Shown: positions 20,465-29,575 of the stretch, piece by piece
Layout of the letters: each line of letters opens with the position of its first letter
How positions within the stretch are numbered: the first letter of the stretch is position 1
Assembly (NCBI RefSeq): GCF_025961575.1
Contig: NZ_JAOQNX010000001.1
Location: 186,001 to 250,000, forward strand
Direction: 5' to 3'
DNA: 64,000 nt
Origin: Rhodoblastus acidophilus
GTDB lineage: Bacteria; Pseudomonadota; Alphaproteobacteria; Rhizobiales; Beijerinckiaceae
Notes under the pieces: generated by a model
The model's input: the letters and a program-made list of their open reading frames with translations, nothing else
Databases searched by the model: none
What the model was told of the DNA's origin: nothing
Made by a program: the position numbers and the translations under genes

Positions 20465-21775
20465 TCATTCCAACAAGGTGTTGTCCGCGTTTTCCCGATC
20501 CAGCATCGACGTTTTCTTTGTGTCGGGCAGAAAGAAATAGACCAGCAGCGAACAGAAAATCACCGCGCTGGCATAATAATAGAAGCCGCTCTCAAATCCC
20601 ACCGACTTGAACCACAAAGCGACATATTCCGCCGTGCCGCCGAAGAACGACACCGCGACGGCATAGGGCAGGCCGACGCCTGTGGCGCGCAAACTCGCGG
20701 GGAAGAGTTCGGCCTTCACCACGGCGTTGATCGAAGTGTAGGGCGCCGTCATGATCCAGCCGAGCGCGACGAGGAAAAACGCCTCCCACGGCCCATGCGC
20801 CCGCGACAGGACCGAGAGCAGTGGAACCGTGCCGAGCGCGCCCATGATTCCAAAGGCCAGCAGCACCGGGCGGCGGCCGATGCGGTCGGACAATGCGCCA
20901 TAGAGCGGCTGAATCAGCAAGGCGAACACCAGCGCTCCGGCGCTCACCCAGGTGCTCTCCCTGTCGCTCAAACCCACGGTGAGCTTCAAGAATTTCTGCA
21001 TGTAGATCGTGTAGACATAGAAGGCGAGCGTGCCGCCCATGGTCAGACCGACAACGATCAGCGCCTCGCGCCTGTGCGCCCACAGGGCGCGCAAGCCGCC
21101 GCCCGCTCCCCGCGCCTTGGCGTTCTTGAACGCTTGCGTCTCCTCGAGGTCACGGCGCATCCACAGCGCGAACAGGGCGAGGCCTGCGCCGATGAAGAAG
21201 GGAATGCGCCAGCCCCAGGCGCGCAACTCCTCCGGCGTCAGCACGAGATTTTGCAGGACCAGCAGGACCGAGAGCGCGCCAAGCTGCCCGCCGATCAGGG
21301 TCACATAGAGAAAACTGGAATAAAACCCACGCCGCGAACTCTCGCCCATTTCGGCGACATAGGTGGCGCTGGCGCCATATTCGCCGCCCAGGCTCAGGCC
21401 CTGAATCAGGCGCGCCAACATCAGCGCCGCCGGCGCGAGCACGCCGATCTGCGCGTAAGTCGGGGTGAGCGCGATCAGCAGCGAGCCGCCGCACATCATC
21501 AGCACCGACAGCATCAGCGAACGCCGGCGCCCATAGCGGTCGCCGATCAGGCCGAACAGCCAGCCGCCGATCGGCCGCATGAAGAAGCCCAGCGCAAAAA
21601 TGCCGGCCGACGACAGCATCTGCGCGATTTCGTCGGATTTGGGGAAGAAGGACGGCGCGAAATAAAGCGAGAAGGCCGCGTAGACGTAGAAATCGTAATA
21701 TTCGACGAGATTGCCGAGCGAGCCGACGACGATCGCCTTCAGGCGCGACGGATCGATTTTTTCGGCTCCAGCCAT
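20465..21775 (-). CDS. MFS transporter, metabolite:H+ symporter (MHS, KgtP-like)
   Basis: 436-residue major facilitator with 12 expected membrane segments. The MHS signature is clear: GNLVEYYDFYVYAAFSLYFAPSFFP in TM1, RPIGGWLFGLIGDRYGRRRSL in the TM2-3 loop, and GLSLGGEYGASATYVAEM in TM5. This subfamily imports dicarboxylates such as alpha-ketoglutarate, or osmolytes such as proline. Coupling with a hydrolase suggests uptake followed by hydrolysis of an ester or related compound, but this is inference. Confidence 0.88.
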   Translation of the reverse strand: MAGAEKIDPSRLKAIVVGSLGNLVEYYDFYVYAAFSLYFAPSFFPKSDEIAQMLSSAGIFALGFFMRPIGGWLFGLIGDRYGRRRSLMLSVLMMCGGSLLIALTPTYAQIGVLAPAALMLARLIQGLSLGGEYGASATYVAEMGESSRRGFYSSFLYVTLIGGQLGALSVLLVLQNLVLTPEELRAWGWRIPFFIGAGLALFALWMRRDLEETQAFKNAKARGAGGGLRALWAHRREALIVVGLTMGGTLAFYVYTIYMQKFLKLTVGLSDRESTWVSAGALVFALLIQPLYGALSDRIGRRPVLLAFGIMGALGTVPLLSVLSRAHGPWEAFFLVALGWIMTAPYTSINAVVKAELFPASLRATGVGLPYAVAVSFFGGTAEYVALWFKSVGFESGFYYYASAVIFCSLLVYFFLPDTKKTSMLDRENADNTLLE

Positions 21776-21869
21776 TCCCGTCCTCCCGCCCGATCAGGGT
21801 TCGAGCGGGAAGAATGGGAGAAAGCGGACGCCATAAGCAATTCTTATTATTTGGGCGCGGCTCCAAACG

Positions 21870-22409
21870 TCATTTTGGAGCGAGCACCATGATCATCTGG
21901 CGACCGTCAAGCGAAGGCTCCAGTTCAATCTTGGCGATGCCGAGGGTCTCAGCCTTGACGCGCTCCAGAACCTTGAAGCCGAGATCCTGGTGGGCCATTT
22001 CGCGGCCGCGGAAGCGCAGCACGAACTTGACCTTGTCGCCTTCCTCGAAGAAGCGTTTTACAGCCTTCATCTTGGTTTCGTAATCATGGTCGTCAATGCC
22101 GGGACGCAGCTTGATTTCCTTGATTTCGACGACCTTCTGCTTCTTGCGGGCTTCGGCGGCCTTTTTCTGCTCGTTGAAACGATATTTGCCGTAATCGAGG
22201 ATCTTGCAGACCGGCGGATTGGCGTTCGGGACGATTTCGACCAGATCGAGTCCCTCGCTCTCGGCGAGTTGCAAGGCCTCGAGCGTATCGGTGACGCCAC
22301 GGTTCTGGCCCTCCGAATCGATCAGCTGGACTTCGCGAACTCGAATTTCCCGGTTGGTGCGGGGTCCCTCCTTCTGCGGAACCGGGGGGGCTTTCATGGG
22401 ACGGCGAAT
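21870..22409 (-). CDS. infC: Translation initiation factor IF-3, with ATT start codon
   Basis: Binds the 30S subunit, prevents early 50S joining and proofreads the start codon-initiator tRNA match. I place the start at an ATT (22409-22407) because an AAGGAG site lies 8 nt upstream and the peptide then begins with [12 protein letters not shown], like other alphaproteobacterial IF3 proteins (MRRP...). The result is 179 residues, the standard size. Conserved blocks: [41 protein letters not shown] and the C-terminal [12 protein letters not shown]. An ATG four codons later lacks proper Shine-Dalgarno spacing. AUU is known to permit IF3 autorepression in E. coli. Confidence 0.93.
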   Translation of the reverse strand: MRRPMKAPPVPQKEGPRTNREIRVREVQLIDSEGQNRGVTDTLEALQLAESEGLDLVEIVPNANPPVCKILDYGKYRFNEQKKAAEARKKQKVVEIKEIKLRPGIDDHDYETKMKAVKRFFEEGDKVKFVLRFRGREMAHQDLGFKVLERVKAETLGIAKIELEPSLDGRQMIMVLAPK

Positions 22410-22515
22410 GGCGTGTTCTCCTTGAATTGAACGGGTCAGCCCCGGCGTCGGGCGGCCGGATCGCCGGCCTGCGACGAAACGCCCCGCGACCGAAACCACG
22501 AGGACTGAACCCGGG

Positions 22516-22544
22516 TACATTGTGGCGATTCCCGCCAAAGTCAA
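22516..22544 (-). promoter_or_regulatory. Candidate infC promoter
   Basis: On the minus strand TTGACT (22544-22539) and AATGTA (22521-22516) are spaced by 17 bp. This would give a leader of about 100 nt with GC-rich inverted segments before the ATT start. The -35 is good and the -10 is weak. Confidence 0.4.
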
Positions 22545-22595
22545 CGCGCTTTTACCGCAGCTGAAGCGATTTTGACCTGGATCATGATTTAATTG

Positions 22596-23756
22596 TTACA
22601 CACGAAAGTGGCGCGCGTAAGTCGAAAGCGTCAGCGCGCTCATGCGCTCGGCGGAGAAGGCGCGCGCATGTTCGGCGCCGCGCAGAGCCAGCGCTTCGCG
22701 CGCCGACGCGCCAAGCCGCAGCGCCTCCTCAGCGGCGCGGGCGAAGGCGGAGGGCTGATCGGGGGCGATGATCCAGCCGGTGCGCCGCGCCGGATCGACC
22801 TGCGGCGGCGTCAGCACGGTTTCGACATATTGATCCGCCGCGCTCTGCAACACCGCGGTGGGCGCGCCCAGCGCCTGCGCCTCCACGCTCAGGCGCGCGT
22901 CCCCCGCCGGGGTCGCCACAAGAGCGGCGGCAAGGCAAGCGGCCGCGGGATCGCCGCCCGCCACGCGCAGCACATGGCGGTCGAGCCCGAGCTGCCGGGC
23001 CTCGGCCTCGAACGGGCCGGAGGAGAGGTCGGCGCCTTCGGCGTCGCGCCAGACGAACCGAACCTCTTGCGCTTCATTGTCCAAAAAATTGCGCTTGGCC
23101 AATTGCGCCGCCGCCAGCAGGAAGAATTTCTGGCGATCGGACGGCAGGCCGAGCCCGACCACCACGCGTTCATGCGGGCGCACGCCCCAGCCCTCACGCA
23201 ATTTCTTCACCCGCGCGGGGTCCATGGGCTGGGAGAGGCTGGCGTGCAAATCGACCCCACGCAATCCCCGGACGAATCGTTGCGCGAGATGCGGCCATTC
23301 AGCTTCGGCCGCCTCCAGGGCCTGCCGGCTATGCACGACGATTGTGTCCGCTTCCAGCGCGGCCGGACCGAAATCCTCGGCGACCAGAGGGATGCGCAAT
23401 CGGCGCGCCGCGTGCAGCGCCGCCGCGAACCCGGCCTCGCCGCGCAGATGAATCAATTCGACGCCTTCGCGCTCGGCCAGAACCGCGAGACGGCTGCGGT
23501 TCATCGAGGCGGTGATCGGATTGCGCGCCGCGAGATCGAACGGCAGGAACACGCCGCCGCGCGCCTGCAATTCGCTGACCAGCGGCCCCTCGCCGCCGGC
23601 GACCAGGGCGCGCGCCCCCGCCTCGTCCAGAGCGGCGGCGGTTTCAATGCAGGCGAACGCCTCCGGCCCCGGCTCGAGCGCGGGTATCAATTGCAGGATG
23701 GTGCGTCCGAACAGACATTGATGGTCGGCGATATCCTCTTCGCCCCATGGCGTCAT
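22596..23756 (-). CDS. Glycosyltransferase, group 1-like
   Basis: 386-residue GT-B-type glycosyltransferase. The N-terminal Rossmann-like half begins with ILQLIPALEPGPEAFACIETAAAL, and the C-terminal half has the GLGLPSDRQKF strand and a GRALFSVEA-like acceptor region (ARLSVEAQALGAP), matching the group 1 family C-terminal pattern. No signal or membrane segments, so it probably acts at the inner face of the membrane in cell-surface polysaccharide assembly. It diverges from the hydrolase gene at 23819 with a 62-nt gap. Donor and acceptor sugars cannot be inferred. Confidence 0.75.
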   Translation of the reverse strand: MTPWGEEDIADHQCLFGRTILQLIPALEPGPEAFACIETAAALDEAGARALVAGGEGPLVSELQARGGVFLPFDLAARNPITASMNRSRLAVLAEREGVELIHLRGEAGFAAALHAARRLRIPLVAEDFGPAALEADTIVVHSRQALEAAEAEWPHLAQRFVRGLRGVDLHASLSQPMDPARVKKLREGWGVRPHERVVVGLGLPSDRQKFFLLAAAQLAKRNFLDNEAQEVRFVWRDAEGADLSSGPFEAEARQLGLDRHVLRVAGGDPAAACLAAALVATPAGDARLSVEAQALGAPTAVLQSAADQYVETVLTPPQVDPARRTGWIIAPDQPSAFARAAEEALRLGASAREALALRGAEHARAFSAERMSALTLSTYARHFRV

Positions 23757-23818
23757 GACGCCTCCCCGGCTAAATCACGAATCAGCAAGACCATAGCTGG
23801 CCGCAGGACCGCAACCAA

Positions 23819-24586
23819 ATGCCCGAAAACCATATGGCGCCGCAATTTTTCACCACCGCGCCCGGACAGCCGCGCCTCGCCTATTTTTCGCGCGCGGGTT
23901 TACGTGGGCCTGGGCTGTTCTGGCTTGGCGGCTACCGCTCGGACATGCGCGGCTCCAAGGCCACTTTTGTCGACGCTTTCGCCGCCGAACAGGACCGCTC
24001 CTGCCTGCGCTTCGACTATTCCGGCCATGGCGAATCCGAAGGCGCCTTTGAAGACGGGACCATCGGCTTGTGGGCGGAGCAGGCGACAACAATCTTTCGC
24101 GCCCTGACCGAGGGGCCGCAAGTGGTGATCGGCTCGTCCATGGGCGGCTGGATCGCGCTGCTGCTGGCGCGCGCTTTGGCGAAGCTCGGCGAGGCGGATC
24201 GGCTGGCGGGCATGGTCCTGATCGCCCCTGCCCCCGATTTCTCCGAAGAGCTGGTCCTGCCAAACCTGCCCGAAAAGGTGCGCGAGACGCTGGCGCGGGA
24301 TGGTGTGTGGCGCGACGACCAGAATATCTTCACCCAGGAATTTTTCGACGATGGCCGCCGCCAGTCGGTGCTGGGCGGCGCGTTGCGCACATGGTGTCCT
24401 GTCCGCATTCTCCAGGGCATGCGGGACGACGCCGTGCCATGGCGTCACGCGCTCAAACTGCTGGAGCATCTCGCCGCCGATCCTGCGACCCTCACCCTGA
24501 TTCGCGATGGCGACCACCGGCTGTCACGGCCGGAGGATCTTGATCTCCTGCGCGGGGCGCTGATGCAAATTCCTTCGCCGCAATAA
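23819..24586 (+). CDS. Alpha/beta hydrolase (ABHD10-like)
   Basis: 255-residue alpha/beta hydrolase. Nucleophile elbow GSSMGG (Ser near 106), acid in MRDDAVPW (near 202) and histidine in DGDHRLS (near 231). The pattern FWLGGYRSDMRGSKA followed by FDYSGHGESEG matches the small ABHD10/carboxylesterase-like family common in alphaproteobacteria. No signal peptide. The start at 23819 has an AGGA site 8 nt upstream; 23834 is an alternative. Likely an esterase or thioesterase; substrate unknown. Confidence 0.85.
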   Translation: MPENHMAPQFFTTAPGQPRLAYFSRAGLRGPGLFWLGGYRSDMRGSKATFVDAFAAEQDRSCLRFDYSGHGESEGAFEDGTIGLWAEQATTIFRALTEGPQVVIGSSMGGWIALLLARALAKLGEADRLAGMVLIAPAPDFSEELVLPNLPEKVRETLARDGVWRDDQNIFTQEFFDDGRRQSVLGGALRTWCPVRILQGMRDDAVPWRHALKLLEHLAADPATLTLIRDGDHRLSRPEDLDLLRGALMQIPSPQ

Positions 24587-24682
24587 AAGGTTCCTTAAGG
24601 TTAAGGTGTTGTTCTCGTGACAGGCGGAGGCGCGGAAGGGCGTCACCGCCAGGCGTGCGTTCAAGGCGCGGCGAGGAATGGC

Positions 24683-25099
24683 ATGTGTGGCCAAAGTCAA
24701 TTGCGTGAATCAGTTCTCGAGTGGTCCCTGCCTGTCGTGCACGATTGCCTTCGGGAATTTTACCTCCAGCATTTTCCGGCGCGCTCAGCCGCCTTCACCC
24801 TGCTCAGCCAGCTTCACTTCAAGCTCTGGACCTCGCTCATCACGAGCGATTTCGAAGCTGCACGCACGGACGCCGCGACCCTGGACCGGAAGGCCGGCGG
24901 GCTGAAGCCGGGTTTCGACCTCTGCGCCGCTGCCAACCGCTATGTGGCGGCGGAAGTGCTCGACCTCTCGCTGCGCCGTTTCCGGCGCATGCCGGAGGAG
25001 GCCATGCGGAACCACCAGGAACTGCTGAACATCCTGCTGCGCCTCGCGCCAAAGGCGGCGGTTTCCCAGGCGAAACCGGCCTTCAGACGGGCGGCCTGA
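24683..25099 (+). CDS. Hypothetical helical protein
   Basis: 138 residues from an ATG with a GAGGAA site six nt upstream; a longer GTG start at 24617 is possible. It is mostly helical by eye, with a leucine/aromatic-rich core (LREFYLQHFPARSAAFTLLSQLHFKLW) and a basic C-terminal helix set (LDLSLRRFRRMPEE). No signal or membrane segment. I recognise no domain; a distant globin-like or sensory helical bundle would fit the length but is a guess. It ends 32 nt before the tRNA-Leu promoter. Confidence 0.5.
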   Translation: MCGQSQLRESVLEWSLPVVHDCLREFYLQHFPARSAAFTLLSQLHFKLWTSLITSDFEAARTDAATLDRKAGGLKPGFDLCAAANRYVAAEVLDLSLRRFRRMPEEAMRNHQELLNILLRLAPKAAVSQAKPAFRRAA

Positions 25100-25130
25100 C
25101 ATTTTTCTTCAACAAAATGTGACACCTGGG

Positions 25131-25159
25131 TTGACAGGGACGGCCCGCCCCCATAGAAG
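25131..25159 (+). promoter_or_regulatory. Promoter for tRNA-Leu
   Basis: TTGACA (25131-25136) and TAGAAG (25154-25159) are spaced by 17 bp, with the mature tRNA starting 10 nt downstream of the -10. Confidence 0.7.
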
Positions 25160-25168
25160 ACGCCCCGG

Positions 25169-25253
25169 GCCCAGGTGGCGGAATTGGTAGACGCGCTGGT
25201 TTCAGGTACCAGTGGTGCAAGCCGTGGAGGTTCGAGTCCTCTCCTGGGCACCA
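25169..25253 (+). tRNA. tRNA-Leu(CAG)
   Basis: 85 nt with encoded CCA. Acceptor GCCCAGG pairs with CCTGGGC. The anticodon stem CTGGT/ACCAG encloses loop TTCAGGT, giving anticodon CAG. The long variable arm (about TGGTGCAAGCCGT) is typical of a class II leucine tRNA. The T-arm has GGTTCGAGTCC. The antisense open frame through it is an artefact. Confidence 0.97.
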
Positions 25254-25270
25254 ACTCATTTTTGAGTTGG
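25251..25270 (+). terminator. Hairpin at the tRNA-Leu 3' end
   Basis: CCAACTCA and TGAGTTGG form a perfect 8-bp stem with a TTTT loop that includes the CCA end. It could aid termination or 3' processing; there is no T-run after it. Confidence 0.4.
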
Positions 25271-25380
25271 TCGCCGCACTCTCCCGCAAAGGCGTTCGCG
25301 CCTTCCGCACATGCTGCGGAATAGTCCTCGCAGACAGTTCGCCCGCGATCGCGCCCCGGCGAGCTAAGGCGAATCGTAGT

Positions 25381-25398
25381 GGTTGCGCCGGCGCAACC
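25381..25398. promoter_or_regulatory. Perfect 18-bp palindrome upstream of the serC promoter
   Basis: GGTTGCGCC followed by GGCGCAACC, an exact palindrome ending 18 bp before the -35 hexamer of the serC promoter. It may be an operator for a dimeric regulator. No regulator is identified. Confidence 0.4.
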
Positions 25399-25416
25399 TG
25401 CGTCCATTGGTCCCGC

Positions 25417-25445
25417 TTGACCCCCCCATGACACAAGCGTAATCG
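25417..25445 (+). promoter_or_regulatory. Promoter for serC
   Basis: TTGACC (25417-25422) and TAATCG (25440-25445) are spaced by 17 bp. Transcription would begin around the GGGAC at 25453-25457, exactly where the structured leader begins. Confidence 0.6.
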
Positions 25446-25452
25446 CGGCGGC

Positions 25453-25497
25453 GGGACATCTCGCCCCAACGCGAGGCGCCCATCTGTGAGGATGGCT
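25453..25497 (+). ncRNA. Candidate serC leader RNA motif
   Basis: Two short hairpins lie in the roughly 45-nt 5' UTR of serC: CTCGC/GCGAG (25460-25475 or so) and CCATC/GATGG (25480-25494), the second overlapping the ribosome-binding region. The layout, sequence and position match, from memory, the serC RNA motif described for alphaproteobacterial serC genes. Its ligand, if any, is unknown. A covariance-model search would confirm it. Confidence 0.55.
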
Positions 25498-25499
25498 TC

Positions 25500-26657
<1,158 letters not shown>

Positions 26658-26680
26658 GGATTTTTCCCCGACGATTTTCG

Positions 26681-26717
26681 AGCCCCGCTTTGGACGTTTC
26701 CCCCAGAGCGGGGCTTT
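26681..26717 (+). terminator. Terminator/attenuator between serC and serA
   Basis: A 13-bp stem, AGCCCCGCTTTGG with CCAGAGCGGGGCT (one G-U pair), encloses a short loop and is followed by five T. It lies in the 87-nt gap between two genes of the same pathway, so it should partly uncouple serA from serC. Confidence 0.8.
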
Positions 26718-26744
26718 TTGGCATGAACTCAATGAGGACATAAA

Positions 26745-28331
26745 ATGGCCCCTCGCGTTCTGATTTCCGACGCCCTCTCTCCCGCTGCGCTCGCCATTTT
26801 CAAGGAGCGCGGCGTCGAGGTCGATTTCCAGCCGGCGCTGGGCAAGAACAAGGAAAAGCTCGCCGCGATCATCGGCGATTATGATGGGCTGGCGATCCGC
26901 TCGGCCACCAAGGTCACGCCGGCCATTCTGGCGAACGCCAAGAATTTGAAAGTGGTCGGCCGCGCCGGCATCGGCGTCGACAATGTCGACATTCCCGCCG
27001 CCACGGCGCGCGGCATTATCGTGATGAACACGCCCTTCGGCAATTCCATCACCACCGCCGAACATGCGATTTCGCTGATGCTGGCGCTCGCCCGCGAAAT
27101 CCCCGCCGCCGACGCTTCGACCCAGGCCGGCAAGTGGGAAAAGAACCGGTTCATGGGCGTGGAAATCACCGGAAAAATCCTGGGCGTGATCGGCTGCGGC
27201 AATATCGGCGCGATCGTCGCCGACCGCGCGCTCGGCCTGAAAATGCGCGTGATCGCCTTCGATCCGTTCCTCTCGGCGGAGCGGGCGAAAAACATCGGCG
27301 TCGAAAAGGTCGAACTGGCCGACCTGCTTTCGCGCGCGGATTTCATCACCTTGCACACGCCGATGACGCCGCAGACGAAAAACATTTTGTCCGCTGAAAA
27401 CATCGCCAAGACGAAGAAAGGCGTGCGCATCATCAATTGCGCGCGCGGCGGTCTGGTCGACGAGGCGGCCCTGCGCGCGGCGCTCGACAGCGGCCATGTC
27501 GCGGGCGCGGCCTTCGACGTGTTCGTCGAGGAGCCGGCGACGTCAAACGTCCTGTTCGGCCACCCCAACATGATCTGCACGCCGCATCTCGGCGCCTCCA
27601 CCAATGAGGCGCAGGAGAATGTCGCCTTGCAGGTGGCGGAGCAGATGGCGGATTATCTGACCCGCGGCGCGATCAGCAACGCCATCAACTTCCCCTCGAT
27701 CACGGCGGAAGAAGCCCCCAAGCTGAAGCCGTTCATCGCGCTCGCCGAAAGACTCGGCTCCTTCGCCGGCCAGATGACCGACACCGGCGTGAAAAAACTG
27801 ACCATCGTCTATGAGGGCCATGTCGGCGATTTGAAGATCAAGGCGCTGACCGCTTCGGCGCTCGCGGGTTTCCTGCGCCCGATGCTGTCGGATGTGAACG
27901 TGGTTTCGGCGCCGGCGGTGGCGCGCGAGCGCGGCATCGTCATCGACGAAACCGTGCGCGCGGCGGAAGGCGATTACGATTCGCTCGTCACCATCGAGGT
28001 CGAGAGCGAGTCCGGCGCGTTCTCGGTGTCCGGCGCCGTGTTCAACGACGGCAAGCCGCGCGTGGTCGAAATCGGCGGCATCCGCGCGGAGGCCGAATTC
28101 GCCCCGTCGATGATCTATGTCTCCAACGCGGACAAGCCCGGCTTCATCGGCCGTTTCGCCGGCCTGCTCGGCGACGCGGGCGTCAATATCGCCACTTTCG
28201 CGCTCGGCCGCGACGCCGAGGGCGGCTCGGCCATTGCGCTGGTCGCGGTGGACGGCGACGTGCCGGAAAAGGTGTTCGCCGGCATTTCCGCTTTGCCCGG
28301 CGTGAAGCAGACCCGCGCGCTGAAATTTTAA
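26745..28331 (+). CDS. serA: D-3-phosphoglycerate dehydrogenase
   Basis: NAD-dependent oxidation of 3-phosphoglycerate to 3-phosphohydroxypyruvate, first step of serine synthesis. 528 residues, the long type with an intervening ASB domain and a C-terminal ACT domain (about 455-528, FIGRFAGLLGDAGVNIATF). Catalytic residues appear in INCARGGLVDE (Arg), EEPA (Glu) and TPHLGASTNEAQ (His). The NAD fold has GVIGCGNIGAIVA. The ACT domain usually mediates serine feedback. Its start follows an AATGAGGACA segment. Two hairpins follow the stop. Confidence 0.97.
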   Translation: MAPRVLISDALSPAALAIFKERGVEVDFQPALGKNKEKLAAIIGDYDGLAIRSATKVTPAILANAKNLKVVGRAGIGVDNVDIPAATARGIIVMNTPFGNSITTAEHAISLMLALAREIPAADASTQAGKWEKNRFMGVEITGKILGVIGCGNIGAIVADRALGLKMRVIAFDPFLSAERAKNIGVEKVELADLLSRADFITLHTPMTPQTKNILSAENIAKTKKGVRIINCARGGLVDEAALRAALDSGHVAGAAFDVFVEEPATSNVLFGHPNMICTPHLGASTNEAQENVALQVAEQMADYLTRGAISNAINFPSITAEEAPKLKPFIALAERLGSFAGQMTDTGVKKLTIVYEGHVGDLKIKALTASALAGFLRPMLSDVNVVSAPAVARERGIVIDETVRAAEGDYDSLVTIEVESESGAFSVSGAVFNDGKPRVVEIGGIRAEAEFAPSMIYVSNADKPGFIGRFAGLLGDAGVNIATFALGRDAEGGSAIALVAVDGDVPEKVFAGISALPGVKQTRALKF

Positions 28332-28342
28332 GCGCGCCCCCT

Positions 28343-28407
28343 GCGGCGCCGGGACCGGCGCCGCTCACTTGACTTCCCGCGCGGAAATCGACAGTTTCCG
28401 CGCGCTT
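28343..28407 (+). terminator. Two tandem hairpins after serA
   Basis: GCGGCGCCGG/CCGGCGCCGC (28343-28364) has a 2-nt loop and a perfect 10-bp stem. CGCGCGGAAA/TTTCCGCGCG (28378-28404) has a 7-nt loop and is followed by CTTT. The second is the more terminator-like. Both lie in the gap before accA. Confidence 0.5.
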
Positions 28408-28465
28408 TCCGGCGCGGCGACGTCCGCGTTTCCGCGTCGCGCCTCGCGCAGGGCTTAAAGGCAAC

Positions 28466-29422
28466 ATGGCTTCCTACCTCGATTTTGAAAAACCCGTCGC
28501 CGAACTCGAAGCGCGCGTCGAAGATCTGCGCGCCCTGTCGGAAAAGAAGGATTCGCCGAACATCGGCGAGGAGCTCGCCAAGCTCGAGGCCAAGGCCGCC
28601 AAGGCGCTGGCCGACCTTTATGCGGCGCTCACCCCCTGGCAGAAGACGCAGGTCGCCCGTCATCCGCAGCGCCCCCATTGCGTCGACTACATCGCCGGGC
28701 TGATCGAGGATTTCACGCCTCTGGCCGGCGACCGCAAATTCGCCGAGGACGAAGCCATCATCTGCGGCCTCGGGCGATTCCGCGGCCAGTCGGTCGCGGT
28801 GATCGGCCAGGAAAAGGGTTTTGATACGGCCTCCCGCCTCAAGCACAATTTCGGCATGGTCAAGCCCGAGGGCTATCGCAAGGCCGTGCGCGTCATGGAG
28901 CTGGCCGACCGCTTCGGCCTTCCCGTCATCTCCTTCGTCGACACGGCCGGCGCCTTTCCCGGCATCGAGGCGGAGGAGCGCGGCCAGGCCGAAGCCATCG
29001 CCCGCGCCACCGAAGCCGCGCTGGTGCAAGGCACGCCCAATGTCGCCACCGTGATCGGCGAAGGCGGGTCGGGCGGCGCGCTCGGCATCGCCGCCTGCAA
29101 TGTCGTGCTGATGCTCGAACATTCGATCTACACCGTGGCCTCGCCCGAGGCGTCCGCTTCGATCCTGTGGCGCGATTCCAGCCGGGCCCAAGACGCCGCC
29201 ACCAGCATGAAGGTGACGGCTCAGGATCTGATGAAATTCGGCATTATCGACGGCATCGTCGCTGAACCCGTCGGCGGCGCGCATCGCGACCCCGAGGCGA
29301 CCATCCGATCGGTCGGCGACGCCGTCGCCAGCGCGCTCGCGCGCTTCGCCGAATTTTCGCCCGAGGCCGTGCGCGCCTTCCGCCAGGAGAAGTTCTTAGG
29401 AATCGGCCGCGGCAAGGTCTGA
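28466..29422 (+). CDS. accA: Acetyl-CoA carboxylase carboxyltransferase subunit alpha
   Basis: Alpha half of the carboxyltransferase that makes malonyl-CoA for fatty-acid synthesis. 318 residues, typical. Starts MASYLDFEKPVAELE, the conserved N-terminus. It carries the crotonase-like core with VIGEGGSGGALGI and the FPGIEAEERGQAEAIA helix. Conserved LKVTAQDLMKFGIIDGI appears near the C-terminus. Monocistronic here; accB, accC and accD are elsewhere. Confidence 0.97.
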   Translation: MASYLDFEKPVAELEARVEDLRALSEKKDSPNIGEELAKLEAKAAKALADLYAALTPWQKTQVARHPQRPHCVDYIAGLIEDFTPLAGDRKFAEDEAIICGLGRFRGQSVAVIGQEKGFDTASRLKHNFGMVKPEGYRKAVRVMELADRFGLPVISFVDTAGAFPGIEAEERGQAEAIARATEAALVQGTPNVATVIGEGGSGGALGIAACNVVLMLEHSIYTVASPEASASILWRDSSRAQDAATSMKVTAQDLMKFGIIDGIVAEPVGGAHRDPEATIRSVGDAVASALARFAEFSPEAVRAFRQEKFLGIGRGKV

Positions 29423-29575
29423 TTCCCGCCGCAAATCGCCTTTACCCTTTTTGTTTGGCTTAAGGCGTTTTTAACCATGGCGTCGGATTGCGCGCCGCCG
29501 TGGTAAGGATGGTGTAAGCTTAATGGCGGTAAACCCGCAGCGACGCATAGGCGTCGCGCGAGGATGGATCGGAAC

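Noticed and set aside
24940-25434. Minus-strand open frame through tRNA-Leu
   Set aside because: Its middle (RRGLEPPRLAPLVPETSASTNSA, segment shortened) is the complement of the tRNA, a known antisense artefact; there is no ribosome-binding site and no domain.
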